From: Microcebus murinus
Taxonomy: Eukaryota > Chordata > Mammalia > Primates > Cheirogaleidae
Direction: 5' to 3'
Length of the DNA: 64,000 nucleotides
Assembly (NCBI RefSeq): GCF_040939455.1
Contig: NC_134116.1
Coordinates: 45,771,400-45,835,399 of the forward strand
Positions 35,641-47,355 of this stretch are shown here, piece after piece. Position 1 is the first letter of the stretch; every line of letters begins with the position of its first letter. Below the pieces are notes generated by a model. That model ran no database searches. It was not told where the DNA came from and was given only the letters and a program-made list of their open reading frames with translations. Both the position numbers and the translations under genes were made by a program.

Positions 35641-36757
35641 TCTTATCTCTCAGCCTTTTCATTTACACAGCTTATATACATAGCATAAGGAGAAACTGAT
35701 TCTACTTAAGTAATAGCCCAGTTTTCAGACACACAACAAGGTCCTTACAACAATAAATATAACACTGGTATCCTTTTGGGTTAAGTGATGGGAAAATTGT
35801 AACAAAATGCAGTATTTATAAACAACTGAAACACTCCGCTCTCTACATTTTTCCTTTTTCATTCCCTTCCATCTATTTGTTGGAATTTGTCCATTTTTTA
35901 TGGGGGGACTATAAACTATTTTTTCAATGACTTGTAAGTGCAAAATTATCATATCTCTAGGAATTTGCTGCTTTGGAAAAAAGTACTGATAAAGCAATTA
36001 ATTTTCATTTGTATCCTGTACTTTCCTTCATGCAATTCATTTTCTTCTCTGTATCCCTTGAACCCTGCCCACTCCATTGTGGCATGTGACTGCTAATTTG
36101 ACAGGCAATTATGTCTTCCTTGACACTTCAACTTGAGGGGATCATACAAGCCTCTTTAACACCCTGCTGCATGCACTGAACATTCTCATCCCAGGGCTTC
36201 CTTCTCCACCAAGGACATGCTAGTGTGGCCATTCGCCTCATAGAAAAGACTAAGGTGATAGCAGGTACCACATTTAAACCACATCTTATTTCTACCACAA
36301 AGAGATTTTAGATCATTTTTTAAAAAATGAACCACACACCACAGAAAAAATAAAAGTTACAGCAAATCAAGGTGAAAGGAATATGTGTACATGTGTAATA
36401 ATATATCAGCTTGTCACCAGTTCTGCACAGTTTCCAGGAATGGGCCATCCATTTGACTTTGAGATTATTGAATGTTAAAGAGAAACTCAAAATAAACAAT
36501 TGAAAAACATTCCCTTTGCCAGTAGAGTAAGTAAATGTGTTTTTATATTTTAGGGTATCACATGCCTTTACAATGTTCTCCAAAACCTTGACAAATGGAC
36601 ATGAGTAACTTCATACTTTGAAATGGACTCACTTTTTCAAATTTATTATTGTTTTTACGTAGGAGTGAGTAAATCATGAATCTCACTGTAAAAATGATAT
36701 AAAATTCTATGTAAAAATAATTTTACTTCACTTAAAATAGTGACATTTTTAAATGTT

Positions 36758-36817
<60 letters not shown>

Positions 36818-37539
36818 TATATGTCACTTAAGTAATCTTGCTTACAAGTTCCACCCTTTGGAAAGCATCATAATAATGATGTCTCTGCTGTTCCCCAGGC
36901 CGCTGATATTACCAACTTCCCTATTACCATCTAATTTTCCTCTCCACACTGTAGAAAGACCATTTCCTTCAGGAAAGCCTAAAGTTTTAAAAGGATAAAA
37001 TAATTTCCTTGGCTGCCATAGCCAGGAGGATTATATCCATATGAAACAAAATACATAAAGATCCAGCCTCAATGATGTGTCCTCATTTCCTTCTCCCTTG
37101 TTTCAAGCACCTGCAATGAAATTCTGTTTAGGATCTAGAGGATTACTGCCCATTCATATGAAAGAGTTTCTAAAAGATTGTTGAAATCTTTACTGCCCAG
37201 TGCATATGGGTTAGATGGCCTTTAGGTAACATTCATAATATGACACATCTGATGTACAATGTATCTTTTAAATAGAATTGTATTTACTTTGGGTTGGGAT
37301 TGTCCCAAGCAACAGTGGAAATAGTGGGGCTTCATTAGGGCCCAGAGATCTTCCATGTAACTGACAGAGAGGTTTGACATATATATCATGAAACAAAGTA
37401 TAATTTTCCTGGGAAAATCTATCCAGCTTCACAATTTTCAGATTGAAACTTCAATATATGGCAAACTTATTTGCTGTTCTTTGTTTTTATAATGGCATAT
37501 AAATACCCTTCAATGAAATTTGTCTTATTTATTCATTAG
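35641..37539. other. Intergenic DNA with a (TA)n microsatellite
   Basis: AT-rich. A pure (TA)n run of about 48 nt lies at 36762-36809 with an imperfect extension to about 36822. No gene or transposon recognised; the frame spanning the TA run is an artefact. Confidence 0.5.
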
Positions 37540-37805
37540 TAAATATAATATTAATAATTAACACTTATAAAGCACTTATTATGTACTTAGTACAGTTCTA
37601 TAGATTTATATGCATTAGTTTATTTATTTTCTCATATATATACACATATATATTTTTAGATATATGCTCTTTGTATTAGCATTGTACAGATAAGAAAACT
37701 GAGATACAGGGAGATTGTGTGAATCTACTCTATATCCTACAATGAACAAGTAGCAGTTCCAGCCTGATAGGCTGAGTGTAGAGTCTGGGCTTTATCCACT
37801 ACAGG
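37540..37805 (+). repeat. MIR-like SINE relic
   Basis: 'cacttataaagcacttattatgtacttag', 'tacagataagaaaactgaga', 'gagtctgggctttatccact' are MIR landmarks in correct order. An AT-rich 'atatatacacatatatat' stretch sits inside. Confidence 0.75.
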
Positions 37806-39009
37806 ATACCACCTCCTTATGAAAGGTTTAAGAATTTTTTAACTCTGGGATTAAATGATGAATTCACATTATTTTATAAACAGCAATAAAATTTAATTCT
37901 GCAAGGAAAATTCCCCTTCCACTTCCACTTTGGTCTATACACTGGATTATGAACTTATATGTTTGTTCAAATACTTCATTAATTAAATATGTAACAATTG
38001 TGCTATTCATCCTTGGGGCAAAATAACACAGACTAAAGTGACACACAAGTATAGAGTGAATGGTATTGAGAAATCTAGCTAACGTTCCTGCTGCTAAATG
38101 AAAATGAATTCTTTTTACGTGCCCGAGGTGTGCCTATTCACAGCTCCTGTCTTTTACACTTGCCTTCTGTTCCTTACTTTGGAAAATCAGGTGAGGAACA
38201 AAGTGAGCCACACATCAGGCTTCATTACCAATAAACAGAGCAATAAAATGAGACCCAAATCAGTCTGATAATTAACTTTAGCAAGTCTATTTTCTTCTCG
38301 CCACGGAAACGCAACTCCCATTGACATCAAGGGGAGTTACGTGTTCACACAGAGAGAATGGTCTCCCCAAGCATCCTGGAGAAAGCTATATGTTAAGCCT
38401 CGAAGCATAAATGCCCTCTCTTGTTGCATCACCAATTTTAATCAACTGTTCTTACATCTACAGTTTGGCTTATTGTCCAAATGGAGAAGCTCCTTTTAAT
38501 TTGACAAACACGAATCCAAGATTACAGATATAAAACAAATTACTTATAATGCCAAGGTCATACTACACCGTAGTACTTCATTAGTCTTCCCTTTTCCCCA
38601 GGAAAGGCTGATCATATGTTTTAAATGTCAATTCTCTATAGTTCACAGGCTTACAGTGCACTCTTTTGTAACACAGTGTGGTAACAAATGACACAAAGTA
38701 TTAAATATAAATATTCAATTAATAGTAGTTTAATAATATCATTCAGTAAGCTGTTGCTCCATTAAGCCACTTGCATAGGGTAACTTTTCATTTCTCTATT
38801 ATATTTTGGTCTTTAATTATTTGCTATGACATTACTGCTAATATTGAACATCAGGTACACAGAAAATATCTGCTTCTTTATGTGCACATAGAAATCAATA
38901 TGAGAGAAACAACTAATACTAAACTTTTTGAGAAAGAAAATACATATGGAAATTCCTTTTAAAAATGTTAACCTAGGAGTTTTTGCATGTTTTATCACTG
39001 ATGTATTTA
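37806..39009. other. Intergenic DNA; unique-looking block at 38.1-38.6 kb
   Basis: No transposon recognised. 38100-38600 has more balanced base composition and scattered CpGs ('cttctcgccacggaaacgca', 'ggggagttacgtgttcacac') than its surroundings, compatible with a non-coding conserved element, but conservation cannot be judged from this sequence alone. Confidence 0.35.
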
Positions 39010-39038
39010 TCTCTCTCTCTCTCCCTCCCTCCCTCCCT

Positions 39039-39111
<73 letters not shown>

Positions 39112-39126
39112 AGTGTGTGTGTGTGT
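39010..39126. repeat. Compound microsatellite CT / CCCT / CT / TA / GT
   Basis: Five consecutive pure tracts: CT to 39022, CCCT to about 39046, CT to 39074, TA to about 39108, then GT to 39126. Frames read through it are artefacts. Confidence 0.95.
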
Positions 39127-40549
39127 AGAATTATAGAGTTACACATACTTCTATATGTTATTTTTAGTATTTATTCCTAATAACTTATATGATTGTTTTG
39201 TGCTAATTAAATACTGCTTCTACAATTTGAGAATTCTGAGCAAAGATCATCTAGCACAAATACTCATATCCCAGTGGAATGACTTTTAAACTAATAATAC
39301 CTAATGCAAATGAAATACCACTAGCAAAGAGGTTACTCTGGTTATGTATTCTAGGAGCAGATCAATTAATCTAAACTTAGGTGGTACAAAGTGAAATGCT
39401 TAACTAGCTCATGGTTTATGCCTTCAGGAATATTTAGTGGTAGTGGAGTTTCTTATAATATTTCAAAATTCATTAAAATTAATGATAGATTGAGGATAAG
39501 GAGATTTAGCTTATAAATCCTGCTTTGGTAAAAAAATTTAAAGGAGATAACTGAATTTTATCAAATTTAGAAATTTCTATTCTTAGTATAAATTCTGACA
39601 TTTTATATATTTGACACAATCATCTTTTAAAGAAGTAAAATAAGAAGAAAAATTATATTTAATTTGTAGGCTTACTGTGAAGATTAAATGAAGTGATTCA
39701 TTAATTGAGCTTAGAATGATTTCTGGAATATCATTAAGTGCTCCATGAATGTATTTAGTATCAGTAGTAGTAGTAATAGTTTATTTTAAACCTCTTCTAA
39801 GTACAAATAATTAAAATATAATTAAGCAGATGGTCACAAATGCATTTTTATTTATTTCTGTTCCTGTATACTAAGTGTTATCAAAATTTTCAGTAATGAA
39901 ATTCCCTTTCCTCTCAGAGAAGATCTTGCCCTGACTTCAGTGATCAGGAACACCATTGGATGAGAGTCCCTCAACTGCTTACCATAACAAACAGGTAGAA
40001 ACTTAGCTCAATCCTTGCTTCTTATCTTTCTTCACTTCTGTTAAAATTATTAAATATTCTGAACCCATATATTTCTATTCTTTCAGGCTTATATTGTACT
40101 TATTCTGTTGCTATTCTATGTTTCAGCCTGAACAAATTCAAACACGTATACATGCCAATTTAGGATAAATGAATAAATTATTCAGGAAACCATACTTACC
40201 ACTTTTGAAAGAGATCTCTGATTATTTGGCTACCACAGCTATCTCCATACAAATCAGTGGGCCCAGCAGATGCCAAATCTTCCAAATTTTCAAGTCAAGC
40301 CTAAATTTCATAATGTCATATAAAATCTCTCCCTCTTCTTCTTCTTTAAAATATGTCATGAGCTTCAAACAAGCAAATAAATCTATGGGTCAATCATGGC
40401 TCAGGATAGTTGGATTGTTACTTGCCCAAAATTCCCTCTTTTGTTTTCTGTAGGTTCAACCTCTTTCATTTACTTGTTCTTTTTCATCGGTATTTAAGAT
40501 TGTTCAAGTCTCTCTAACTTAAAACAAACAATAAATCATAATAGGAAAC
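39127..40549. other. Intergenic DNA without recognised element
   Basis: AT-rich; the 94-codon frame at 40169-40453 may be part of an old repeat but I cannot place it. No gene. Confidence 0.35.
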
Positions 40550-41095
40550 CTTTCTTCCACTCACTTTATCTATTGTATTATCTGTTTTATCCACTCTACA
40601 ACCCTCTTGAAAGGGTGTACCAATCCATCACCCCACCATGATATTTTTCCTACCTCTAGTCATGCAATAAAATTTCTCCTACTAAATTCATAGAATTCTT
40701 GTGTCCAAATTTATTTCTATATTTAAAGGTCACTTTTGGGGCTTTACTTTACTCAGCCTGTTAGCATTTCATAACTTAGAGCACTCCACTGCTTCAGTTT
40801 TGAAACAAGAAACTGTGCTGGGTTTACTCCTCTATCCTCAGTGTGTGCCTTCTTAATAGTCTTTGCAGAACTCCTTTCTTTTTCCATGTTTTGAATGTTA
40901 GTTTTCCACAAGGTTCTGTCTTCTCTCTGCATATCCTAGCTGATCACATTCACGCCAATGGTTCAGTTACAAATGTCCCAAATCTACAAATGGAGTTCAT
41001 CTCTCTCTGCTATACACCAGATGTGTGTAAACAATTCGCCAGTGAAATAAACACCCTGGAATCACCTAAAATTCAGTTCCACTCAGCTACTCTAT
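40550..41095 (+). repeat. L2 LINE, upstream segment
   Basis: 'ttccacaaggttctgtcttc', 'agctgatcacattcacgcca' and 'gtcccaaatctacaaatgga' follow L2 in the region before the 3' half. The 124-codon open frame at 40843-41217 overlaps this and I read it as L2 residue plus chance extension, not a gene. Confidence 0.6.
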
Positions 41096-41240
41096 GCAGC
41101 TTAAAGAAGACAAATCTTATGTCTAAACGTGGAAGTGGAGTTGGAGCCAGAGCCTCTGTGTTTCTTGTCAGGTGGTACCTGAGCCCCAGAACTTATGGAT
41201 GCTGCTGTAGCGGCTAAGATAAGGTGTGATAGAACAACTG

Positions 41241-41254
41241 TCACAAGGGGGCGC
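41241..41254 (+). promoter_or_regulatory. CTCF-like motif
   Basis: TCACAAGGGGGCGC closely resembles the CTCF core CCACNAGGGGGCGC. It sits in a short CpG-bearing patch (about 41130-41290) in otherwise CpG-poor DNA. Motif match only; occupancy is unknown. Confidence 0.45.
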
Positions 41255-41489
41255 CTGCATAAGCGATCGTGCTAGTAGTGAATGCAGGTAGTGGGATAGA
41301 TCTTTCCACTGCATGAACTAACGCCACTGAGGGCTTGATAATTAATTGTGGCTTAGTAAATTTGGGGCATTGCTTGAATTGAATCTGATAAAGGGACCAT
41401 GGTAGAGTAGGAATTTCTATAACATATATTTATCTATATATATTTATATATATGTATTTATAAATAACATATATTTATCTACATCTTGA

Positions 41490-41878
41490 AGTCTGAAGAT
41501 CTATTCTCCACAATTAGTCATTATATTTTTTCTAAAATAAAATCTGAGCATATTAATCTGGCTTAAAATTGCTCAGCATTTCTCTGACTCTCAGCTCAAA
41601 AGCCCATGTGTCTTAAAATAGCTTGAAGACTCTACCATGCTCAGCCCTCTGATTACCTGTCCAGCCTCTTTTCAAGCTACCTCAAACCATGGCTCCCTTT
41701 ATGATCCAGCTAAATTGTACTCCTTTAAGTTCCTTGAAAATATCATGTTTGTTTTTTATTCTTCTTCTGGGTCTTTGTGTATATTCTTCACTCTGAAGGT
41801 ACATTCTTTCCATTCTGTCTCTGAATAGCTATACCTTCTCACTCTTCAGGTCAGAGCTTAAAATGTAACTTCCACTAG
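41490..41878 (+). repeat. L2 LINE, 5' portion of a second split copy
   Basis: 'ttgctcagcatttctctgac', 'tcaggtcagagcttaaaatg', 'ttccactaggaagggttttt'. Interrupted at 41890 by L1 sequence and resumed at 42497. Confidence 0.7.
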
Positions 41879-41890
41879 GAAGGGTTTTTC

Positions 41891-42484
41891 ATTTTCTTTT
41901 TTTTCTTACAAAATATTAATATTACAAAATATAAATATTAATATTGATCTATGTAATCAAATATTTTGATTACATGGATCATTTTGTAATGCTTGAATCA
42001 CAGTGATAGGTGTGCCCATCATCTAAATAGTGTTCATTGTACCCATTAGGTAGGTTTTATTTCCCTCTGTGCACTTGTGTGCTCATAAGTTAGTTCCAAT
42101 TTAATAGTGAGTACATGCAGTATTTGTTTTCCATTCTTAAGATACTTCACTTAGAAGAATAGTCTCCAGTTCCATCCAGACTGTTGCAAAGGCATTAGTT
42201 CATCATTTTTTTATGACTGAGTGTTACTGAGTATATACTTAAAAGAAAAGAAGTCTTTCTTTTTTTGATTTCATAATATTACAGGAGTGAAAATGTTTTG
42301 GTTACATTAATTGCTATCAAAAAGACACCTGCAGTAGAATGTTTATAGCAGCACAATTCACAATTGCAAAGATGTAGAATCAACCCAAGTGACCATCAAT
42401 TCATGAGTGGATTAATAAAATGTGATATATATATATATATACACACACACAAACACACCATGGAATACTATCCAGTCATAAAAA
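41891..42484 (-). mobile_element. Nested, 5'-inverted L1 inside an L2
   Basis: The block is bracketed by GAAGGGTTTTTC (41879-41890) and GAAAGGTTTTTC (42485-42496), a 12-bp target duplication with one mismatch. Inside: (a) 41891-42240, reverse L1 3' UTR and ORF2 end ('ttcattgtacccattaggta', 'tgagtacatgcagtatttgt'); (b) about 42258-42316, a separate short reverse L1 tail with its own poly-T and the lemur-type end ('gatttcataatattacagga'); (c) 42317-42484, L1 ORF2 on the + strand ('gtttatagcagcacaattca', 'gaatactatccagtcataaa'). Part (c) covers the ORF2 stretch adjoining the start of part (a), as in a 5' inversion. Part (b) looks like a later insertion at or near the junction. A TA/CA microsatellite lies at about 42426-42456. 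Confidence 0.8.
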
Positions 42485-42496
42485 GAAAGGTTTTTC

Positions 42497-42715
42497 TGAC
42501 TGTTCTTAAGTAATGAGATGCTATTGTTCTGACCAATAACACTTACACTGTATTATAATTGTCTATTTACTTGCCTGTATTTCTCACTAGACTCTAAACC
42601 CTTGAAAACAAGTATTATGTTTCTATTATTTCACAGTGAGTTCATTGGGTCTTTGACATAGCAGAAGCTCAGTAAATGCTAACAGAATCAATAAATTCTT
42701 ATGGAATCAATTGAT
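42497..42715 (+). repeat. L2 LINE, 3' portion of the second split copy
   Basis: 'ctgactgttcttaagtaatg', 'ttgtctatttacttgcctgt', 'cactagactctaaacccttg', 'gcagaagctcagtaaatgct'. Collinear with 41490-41878. Confidence 0.75.
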
Positions 42716-43129
42716 GATTGTACTCTAATTGTAGGGTCCTATACATAGTGAACTGTTTGGAGTCCTTGTAAGTGCACATTGCTACTATTAAGAGTACTTA
42801 GAAGACAACAAAGTGCTTGTTATAGAGATATTACAAGGTGTCAAAAAGGTATTAAAAGTATTTGTAGACCAAGTTAGGAAGACTGTTCTGCTTTCTTCTT
42901 CTCTGATATCCTATTCACATTGCGTTTGTCTTTTCTTTTCCTCTCTTTTTTTTCTGTCTGGAGAAAAAGTAGAATTCCTTTTTAATGCTAGGAGCTGGTT
43001 TAGGTTTTTCTACCTTTGCCATGCTGGAGCTGAAACAAAAAAACAGAAGCAAAGGTGACCTGCCTTTAGAAGGCAGGTGCTGTAGAAAAACGGACTGGTT
43101 TTCCCTTGTCCAGGTGACCCCTCCTTTGT

Positions 43130-43305
43130 ACTCTTTTATTGCCTTATCAAAATATTATCAAATTAAATTAGAATTGTCAACTTATTTGCTGGCTACCTCC
43201 ACTAGCTGGGAGCTATCTGAGGGCAGAGATTGATTCTTTAACTCTGTGGACTAAGCATCTTGTACAAGACTTATACTATGGCAGGCATTTAATAAATGTA
43301 TAGTT
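43130..43305 (+). repeat. L2 3' end
   Basis: 'gggagctatctgagggcaga', 'tatggcaggcatttaataaa' match the L2 terminus. Old relic. Confidence 0.65.
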
Positions 43306-44934
43306 AGAAATATGTAGTAAACTCTTCTGCTTCTAGAAGTAGCAAGCTATACTTTATATAAATATTAAACTATTTTTCAGTATTTTTAAAAAAGAGACAT
43401 ATACATTAATTATAAGTTTGACTAAATGGTAAGTATCATTTCTTCTAACTTGATGTTCTGCAACACTTTGTAACATGATATATAGGGCATGATTATGGAT
43501 AAATATATAGGATGATGTAGCATTGGAAGATAAAGATCTAGAAACTAAAGCAGAAAGTTGAAATTCAAAGTTAAGTTCTGTTTCTTGTAAGTATGATTAT
43601 TCCTTTGAAAGGTTTTATATCATGATAATAAAGCAGACATTGGACTTGATTATTCCAGCTTGAAGTTAAAAAATCTACTGCTTAAAGTTCTTTCTTTCTT
43701 CTTGATTTCTCCTTCTTAAACTTTATATTGTAGTATAAATAATTCAAAAACATTTCAAATTTTCAAATTCAAATATTAACTACTCAAGAATTACATAGCA
43801 ATTGCTAAATGGCACTATAAAATAAAATGGTTGGGTTGAGAATATGAAAAAAAAACTACACTCAAATAGAGTTATTCAAAGTTTTATGCATTAAATGCTG
43901 AATTATGAGTTATCAGTCATTCTTAATAGGTGCATTTTATTTGAAATACTAAAAGATATTCCATAAGAGATAGTAATTTGCACTTACTTAATGCTCCAAT
44001 ATATAGAAGCAGTAATGCTTAAGCAGTGGGGATAAACTACTATTTTAAATTTACCAAGAGCTTTCTCCTACTGCTCAAAGTGGAATCTGGACTTTAAAAT
44101 TATTGAAGCTCACAAAGTGGTACATATGAAATTTATAAACAGATTCTGAATTTTAGGTTGGACATTGGATTTGTGCTTGGGAAATACCATCCCTTTCTTC
44201 TTGTCAGGTCAACTTGGGAATAACATTGACTCATGCAGATGGGAGGCAATCTTGAGCTAGTAATGAAGTCTGAAAGAAGATACTCATATGGAGTAGTTAC
44301 AATGTCATTAAGACGGTTAGAGCAGCAAGCAGCATGAGGAGATTACTGTAATGTTTATTCATTCCTTTTCTCCTCACCCCAAGAAAGACAGTGGGAATTT
44401 GACTCCAAGAATGAAGACAGAAGTTGCCTCCAGGCAAAATGGTTGAAGGAAACAATTGGTCCTGGAAATGAAAAGACTGCTAGATTCTAAGACCTTTATA
44501 TATGGTACCCATTTTGAGGTTTCCTGTCCTGCAATATAGTTCTCGATGTTGAAATCAAATGTTAGCAAAAGTTGCATTACATGCTAAAGCTTGGTATTAA
44601 TGGTGCTCTGTATAAATTAGCATAGAATCATTTCCCTTTCTGGGAAATGACAGGATTTGGAAAATCAATTTTAACACAAGAGGTCACAAAGAGAATCCCA
44701 GAATGACACTGTATCAAGGCATGGAAAGAGAAAATCAGGATTAATTTGTTGGACTAAAGCAACATTCCCTGGGAATCCTCAAAAATGGTAAAGAAGGTAA
44801 ACCTATGAAAGACACATTTTCTGCAATCAAATAGCATTGGGCTCATAAATTTTGTTATTTTTTATGTTAGAGGGAGAGAAATTGCTTTAGCTGAAGAACT
44901 TGGGAACTGGAGGCACTGGATTTATGCATAATAT
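43306..44934. other. Intergenic DNA without recognised element
   Basis: AT-rich, no recognised gene, repeat or motif. Short minus-strand frame at 44374-44577 looks like chance. Confidence 0.4.
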
Positions 44935-45065
44935 AGATTCAGTTTATATACACAAGCATACATACACTTTTAAATATGTTATACCCTAGCAGAATGCTTG
45001 GATATTAAATGTTACAAAGCTCAATCATTTTCCCCAAGGAGAGAATTATATAGTTGCCATGGTTT
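44935..45065 (+). repeat. Left arm of a 130-bp inverted duplication
   Basis: From AGATTC at 44935 to GGTTT at 45065. Pairs with the complement of 45385-45519 at roughly nine positions in ten, with one 4-bp gap (AGTT missing here). It contains unique flank plus the first ~11 bases of the MaLR 5' LTR. Confidence 0.95.
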
Positions 45066-45363
45066 GAATATGTCCTCCAAAGTTCATGTGCTGAAAATTG
45101 AATTCCCAAAGCAACAGTGTAAAAGAGATGGATTAGGTCATGAGGCTTCCACCCTCATGTACAGGTTAATGCCCTAATCACAGTAATGGATTAGTTATGG
45201 CAAAATGGCTTCCTGATTAAAGAATGAGGTTGGCTCATTCCACTCCCCCAGCATCCTCTCATCCTACCTTCTGCCGTAGGATGTTGCAGTAAGAAGACCC
45301 TCACCAGATGTGACCACACTATCAACCTTGGACTTCACAGCCTTGAGCACTGTGAGAAATAAA

Positions 45364-45387
45364 TTTCTTTTCTTTAAAGAAAAGAAA
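45364..45387. repeat. Perfect 24-bp palindrome at inversion junction
   Basis: The half-site TTTCTTTTCTTT (45364-45375) is followed directly by its exact complement AAAGAAAAGAAA (45376-45387), with no spacer. It sits exactly where LTR sequence turns into the inverted flank copy. Confidence 0.98.
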
Positions 45388-45519
45388 CCATAGCAACCCT
45401 GTAATTCTCTTCTTGGGAAAAATGATCCAGCTTTGTAACATTCAATATCCAAGCATTCTGCTAGGGTATAACATATTTAAAAATGTATGAATGCTTGTGT
45501 ATATAAACTAACTGAATCT
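45385..45519 (-). repeat. Right arm of the inverted duplication, inside the LTR
   Basis: Reverse-complement copy of 44935-45065. The 315-320 bp between the arms is LTR sequence. Mismatches are spread evenly, so the duplication is not recent, though the long AAATATGTTATACCCTAGCA block is untouched. Confidence 0.95.
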
Positions 45520-45569
45520 AAAACCCATACTCAGATTTTCCCTTTATTGGCACAAAACTGACTAAGACA

Positions 45570-47267
45570 GAAAATGAACCTAGAAGTAGGGCTGTTGCTA
45601 TAACAGATATCTGAAAATGTGGAAGTGACTTTAGAATTCAGCAATGGGTAAAGGCTAAAAGAACTTTGAGGAGCAAGCTAGAAAAAGCCTCAATTGTCAT
45701 GAAAAGAGCATTAGGGGTGATTCTGGAGGGGGCTCAGAAGAAGAGAATAGCTGTATGGAAATTCTAGAACTTTTTAGAGATTAATTAAATCGCCACAATC
45801 GGAATGTTTATAGAAATATGGAATGTCAAGGTCATTGTGACGAGTTCTCAGATGGAACTGAGAAACAGGTATTGAAAATTAGAATAAAGACCATCTTTGT
45901 TATCCCATTGCAAAGAATTTAGTGGAATTGTGTCCATGTCCTAGAGCTTTATGAAAAGCAGGACTTGCGAGCAATGAATAGCATGTCTGACAGAAAAAGA
46001 AATCTCCAAGCAACAAAGCATTTAAAGTGCTGCACAGCCTGTTTAGGTCACTTATGGTAAAATGAAAAAAGAGAGAAATGATTCAAAGATGAAATTTATA
46101 ATTAAAAGGTAAGCAGAATGGAAAGATTTGAAAAACTCTCAGACCAGCCATGTAAAGAAAACCAAAGCACGTTAGAGAGATGAAATTAAAAGTGTGACCA
46201 ATCATTAGCTAAATGATGAATATGAATATAAGGAAGCCAAAGGTCATCAAGACAATGGGATAATGACCCCAAAAGAATTTTGGAGACCTTCCAGGATAGC
46301 CCTCCTACCATAGTTCCAGAGCTTTAGGAGGGCAGAATTGTCTTGGGGAATGGCCCAGGATAACTTCCACAGCCTTGCTGTTCAGGGCTGCTTTAGTATT
46401 CTTCTCACATCACAGCTCAGTGCTCCTTCAGGGCCCCATCTGTGGTTCAAGATGGCCTCTGTGTGGCTTGGGCTGCTGCTCCAGAGGGTGCAAGCAATAA
46501 GCCTTGGTGGTATTCACTTGGTGTCAACTCTACAGACATGCATAATGCAAGTGCTGTGGGACCACGGCCACCTCCACCTAGATTTCAAAAGGATGTTACT
46601 AACAGCTTGGGAGCCCAGGTAGACTTGTCACGAGGTCAGAGCCAGCACAGAGGATTCCCATAGGGCAAAGACCTATGGTGCCTTGGGAGTGTGGCAATCC
46701 CCTATATTCCAGAATTATAGGGCTACCAGCATGCAACTCCAGCCTGAGAAAGTTACAGTTATGAGACTCCAACCTGTAAGAACAGCTAGGTGGACTAAGC
46801 CTAGAAAAGCCGTAGGTACAGGTCTGCCTAAGACCCTGGGTGTCCAACTCCCAGCTCAGTGCACCTAGAATGGTGGGGTAGGGGGTGCATGGAGTCAAAA
46901 GAGATTATCCTCCAGCTTTAAGACTTACTGTTGTTTTCCCTGTTGAGGTTTGGACTTACCTGAGAGAAAGTACCCATTTCTTCTTGCCTAGTTCTAACTC
47001 TATGAATGGAAATGTCTGTCCTATGCTTGTCCTACCACTGTATATTGTAAGCATGTAGTTTCTTTAATTTCACAAACTCCCAGCTGGAGAGGAATTTTCC
47101 TGAGGGTGAATCTTGCCTAGAGTCTCCCTCATAACTGATTCAGATGAGACTCTGGACTTGGGACTTTTGAGTTGACGCTGGAATGATTTACGATTTGGGG
47201 GCTATTGAGGTAGAATAAATGTATTTTGAATGTGAAAAGGACATAAATTTGAGGACCAGGGGCAAAA
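45570..47267 (+). mobile_element. MaLR internal region, decayed
   Basis: About 1.7 kb between the LTRs, with MaLR internal wording just inside the 5' LTR ('gaacctagaagtagggctgt', 'tgaaaatgtggaagtgactt') and a purine-rich tract right before the 3' LTR ('gaggaccaggggcaaaa', 47251-47267). Such ERVL-related MaLR internal sequences lack pol and env, and their gag-like frame is normally degenerate. Here only fragments below 100 codons remain open (46338-46622, 46599-46898), so no protein is expected. Confidence 0.75.
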
Positions 47268-47355
47268 TGCTATGGTTTGAAGGTACACCCCAAAGTGTGC
47301 GCATTGGAAACTTAATCACTAATCTGTTTGCAAAGTGGGACCTGTTAACATAAAA

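Larger units (their letters stand above)
45055..45569 (+). mobile_element. MaLR 5' LTR, disrupted near its 3' end
   Basis: Starts TGCCATGGTTTGAATATGTC and follows the MST/THE1-type order: 'aggtcatgaggcttccaccc', 'ccctcaccagatgtgaccac', 'gagaaataaatttcttttct' (polyadenylation region), ending 'caaaactgactaagaca' at 45569. Between about 45384 and 45525 the LTR is interrupted by an inverted copy of its own left flank. Non-coding; ancient. Confidence 0.85.

Noticed and set aside
38928..39180. Ser-Leu and Tyr-Ile repeat frames
   Set aside because: Translation of the compound CT/TA/GT microsatellite.
40843..41217. 124-codon open frame as a possible gene
   Set aside because: It overlaps L2 sequence and has no domain, splice or promoter context.
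46338..46898. Overlapping 94-99 codon frames as a retained retroviral gene
   Set aside because: They lie in the decayed MaLR internal region, are short, and show no intact domain.
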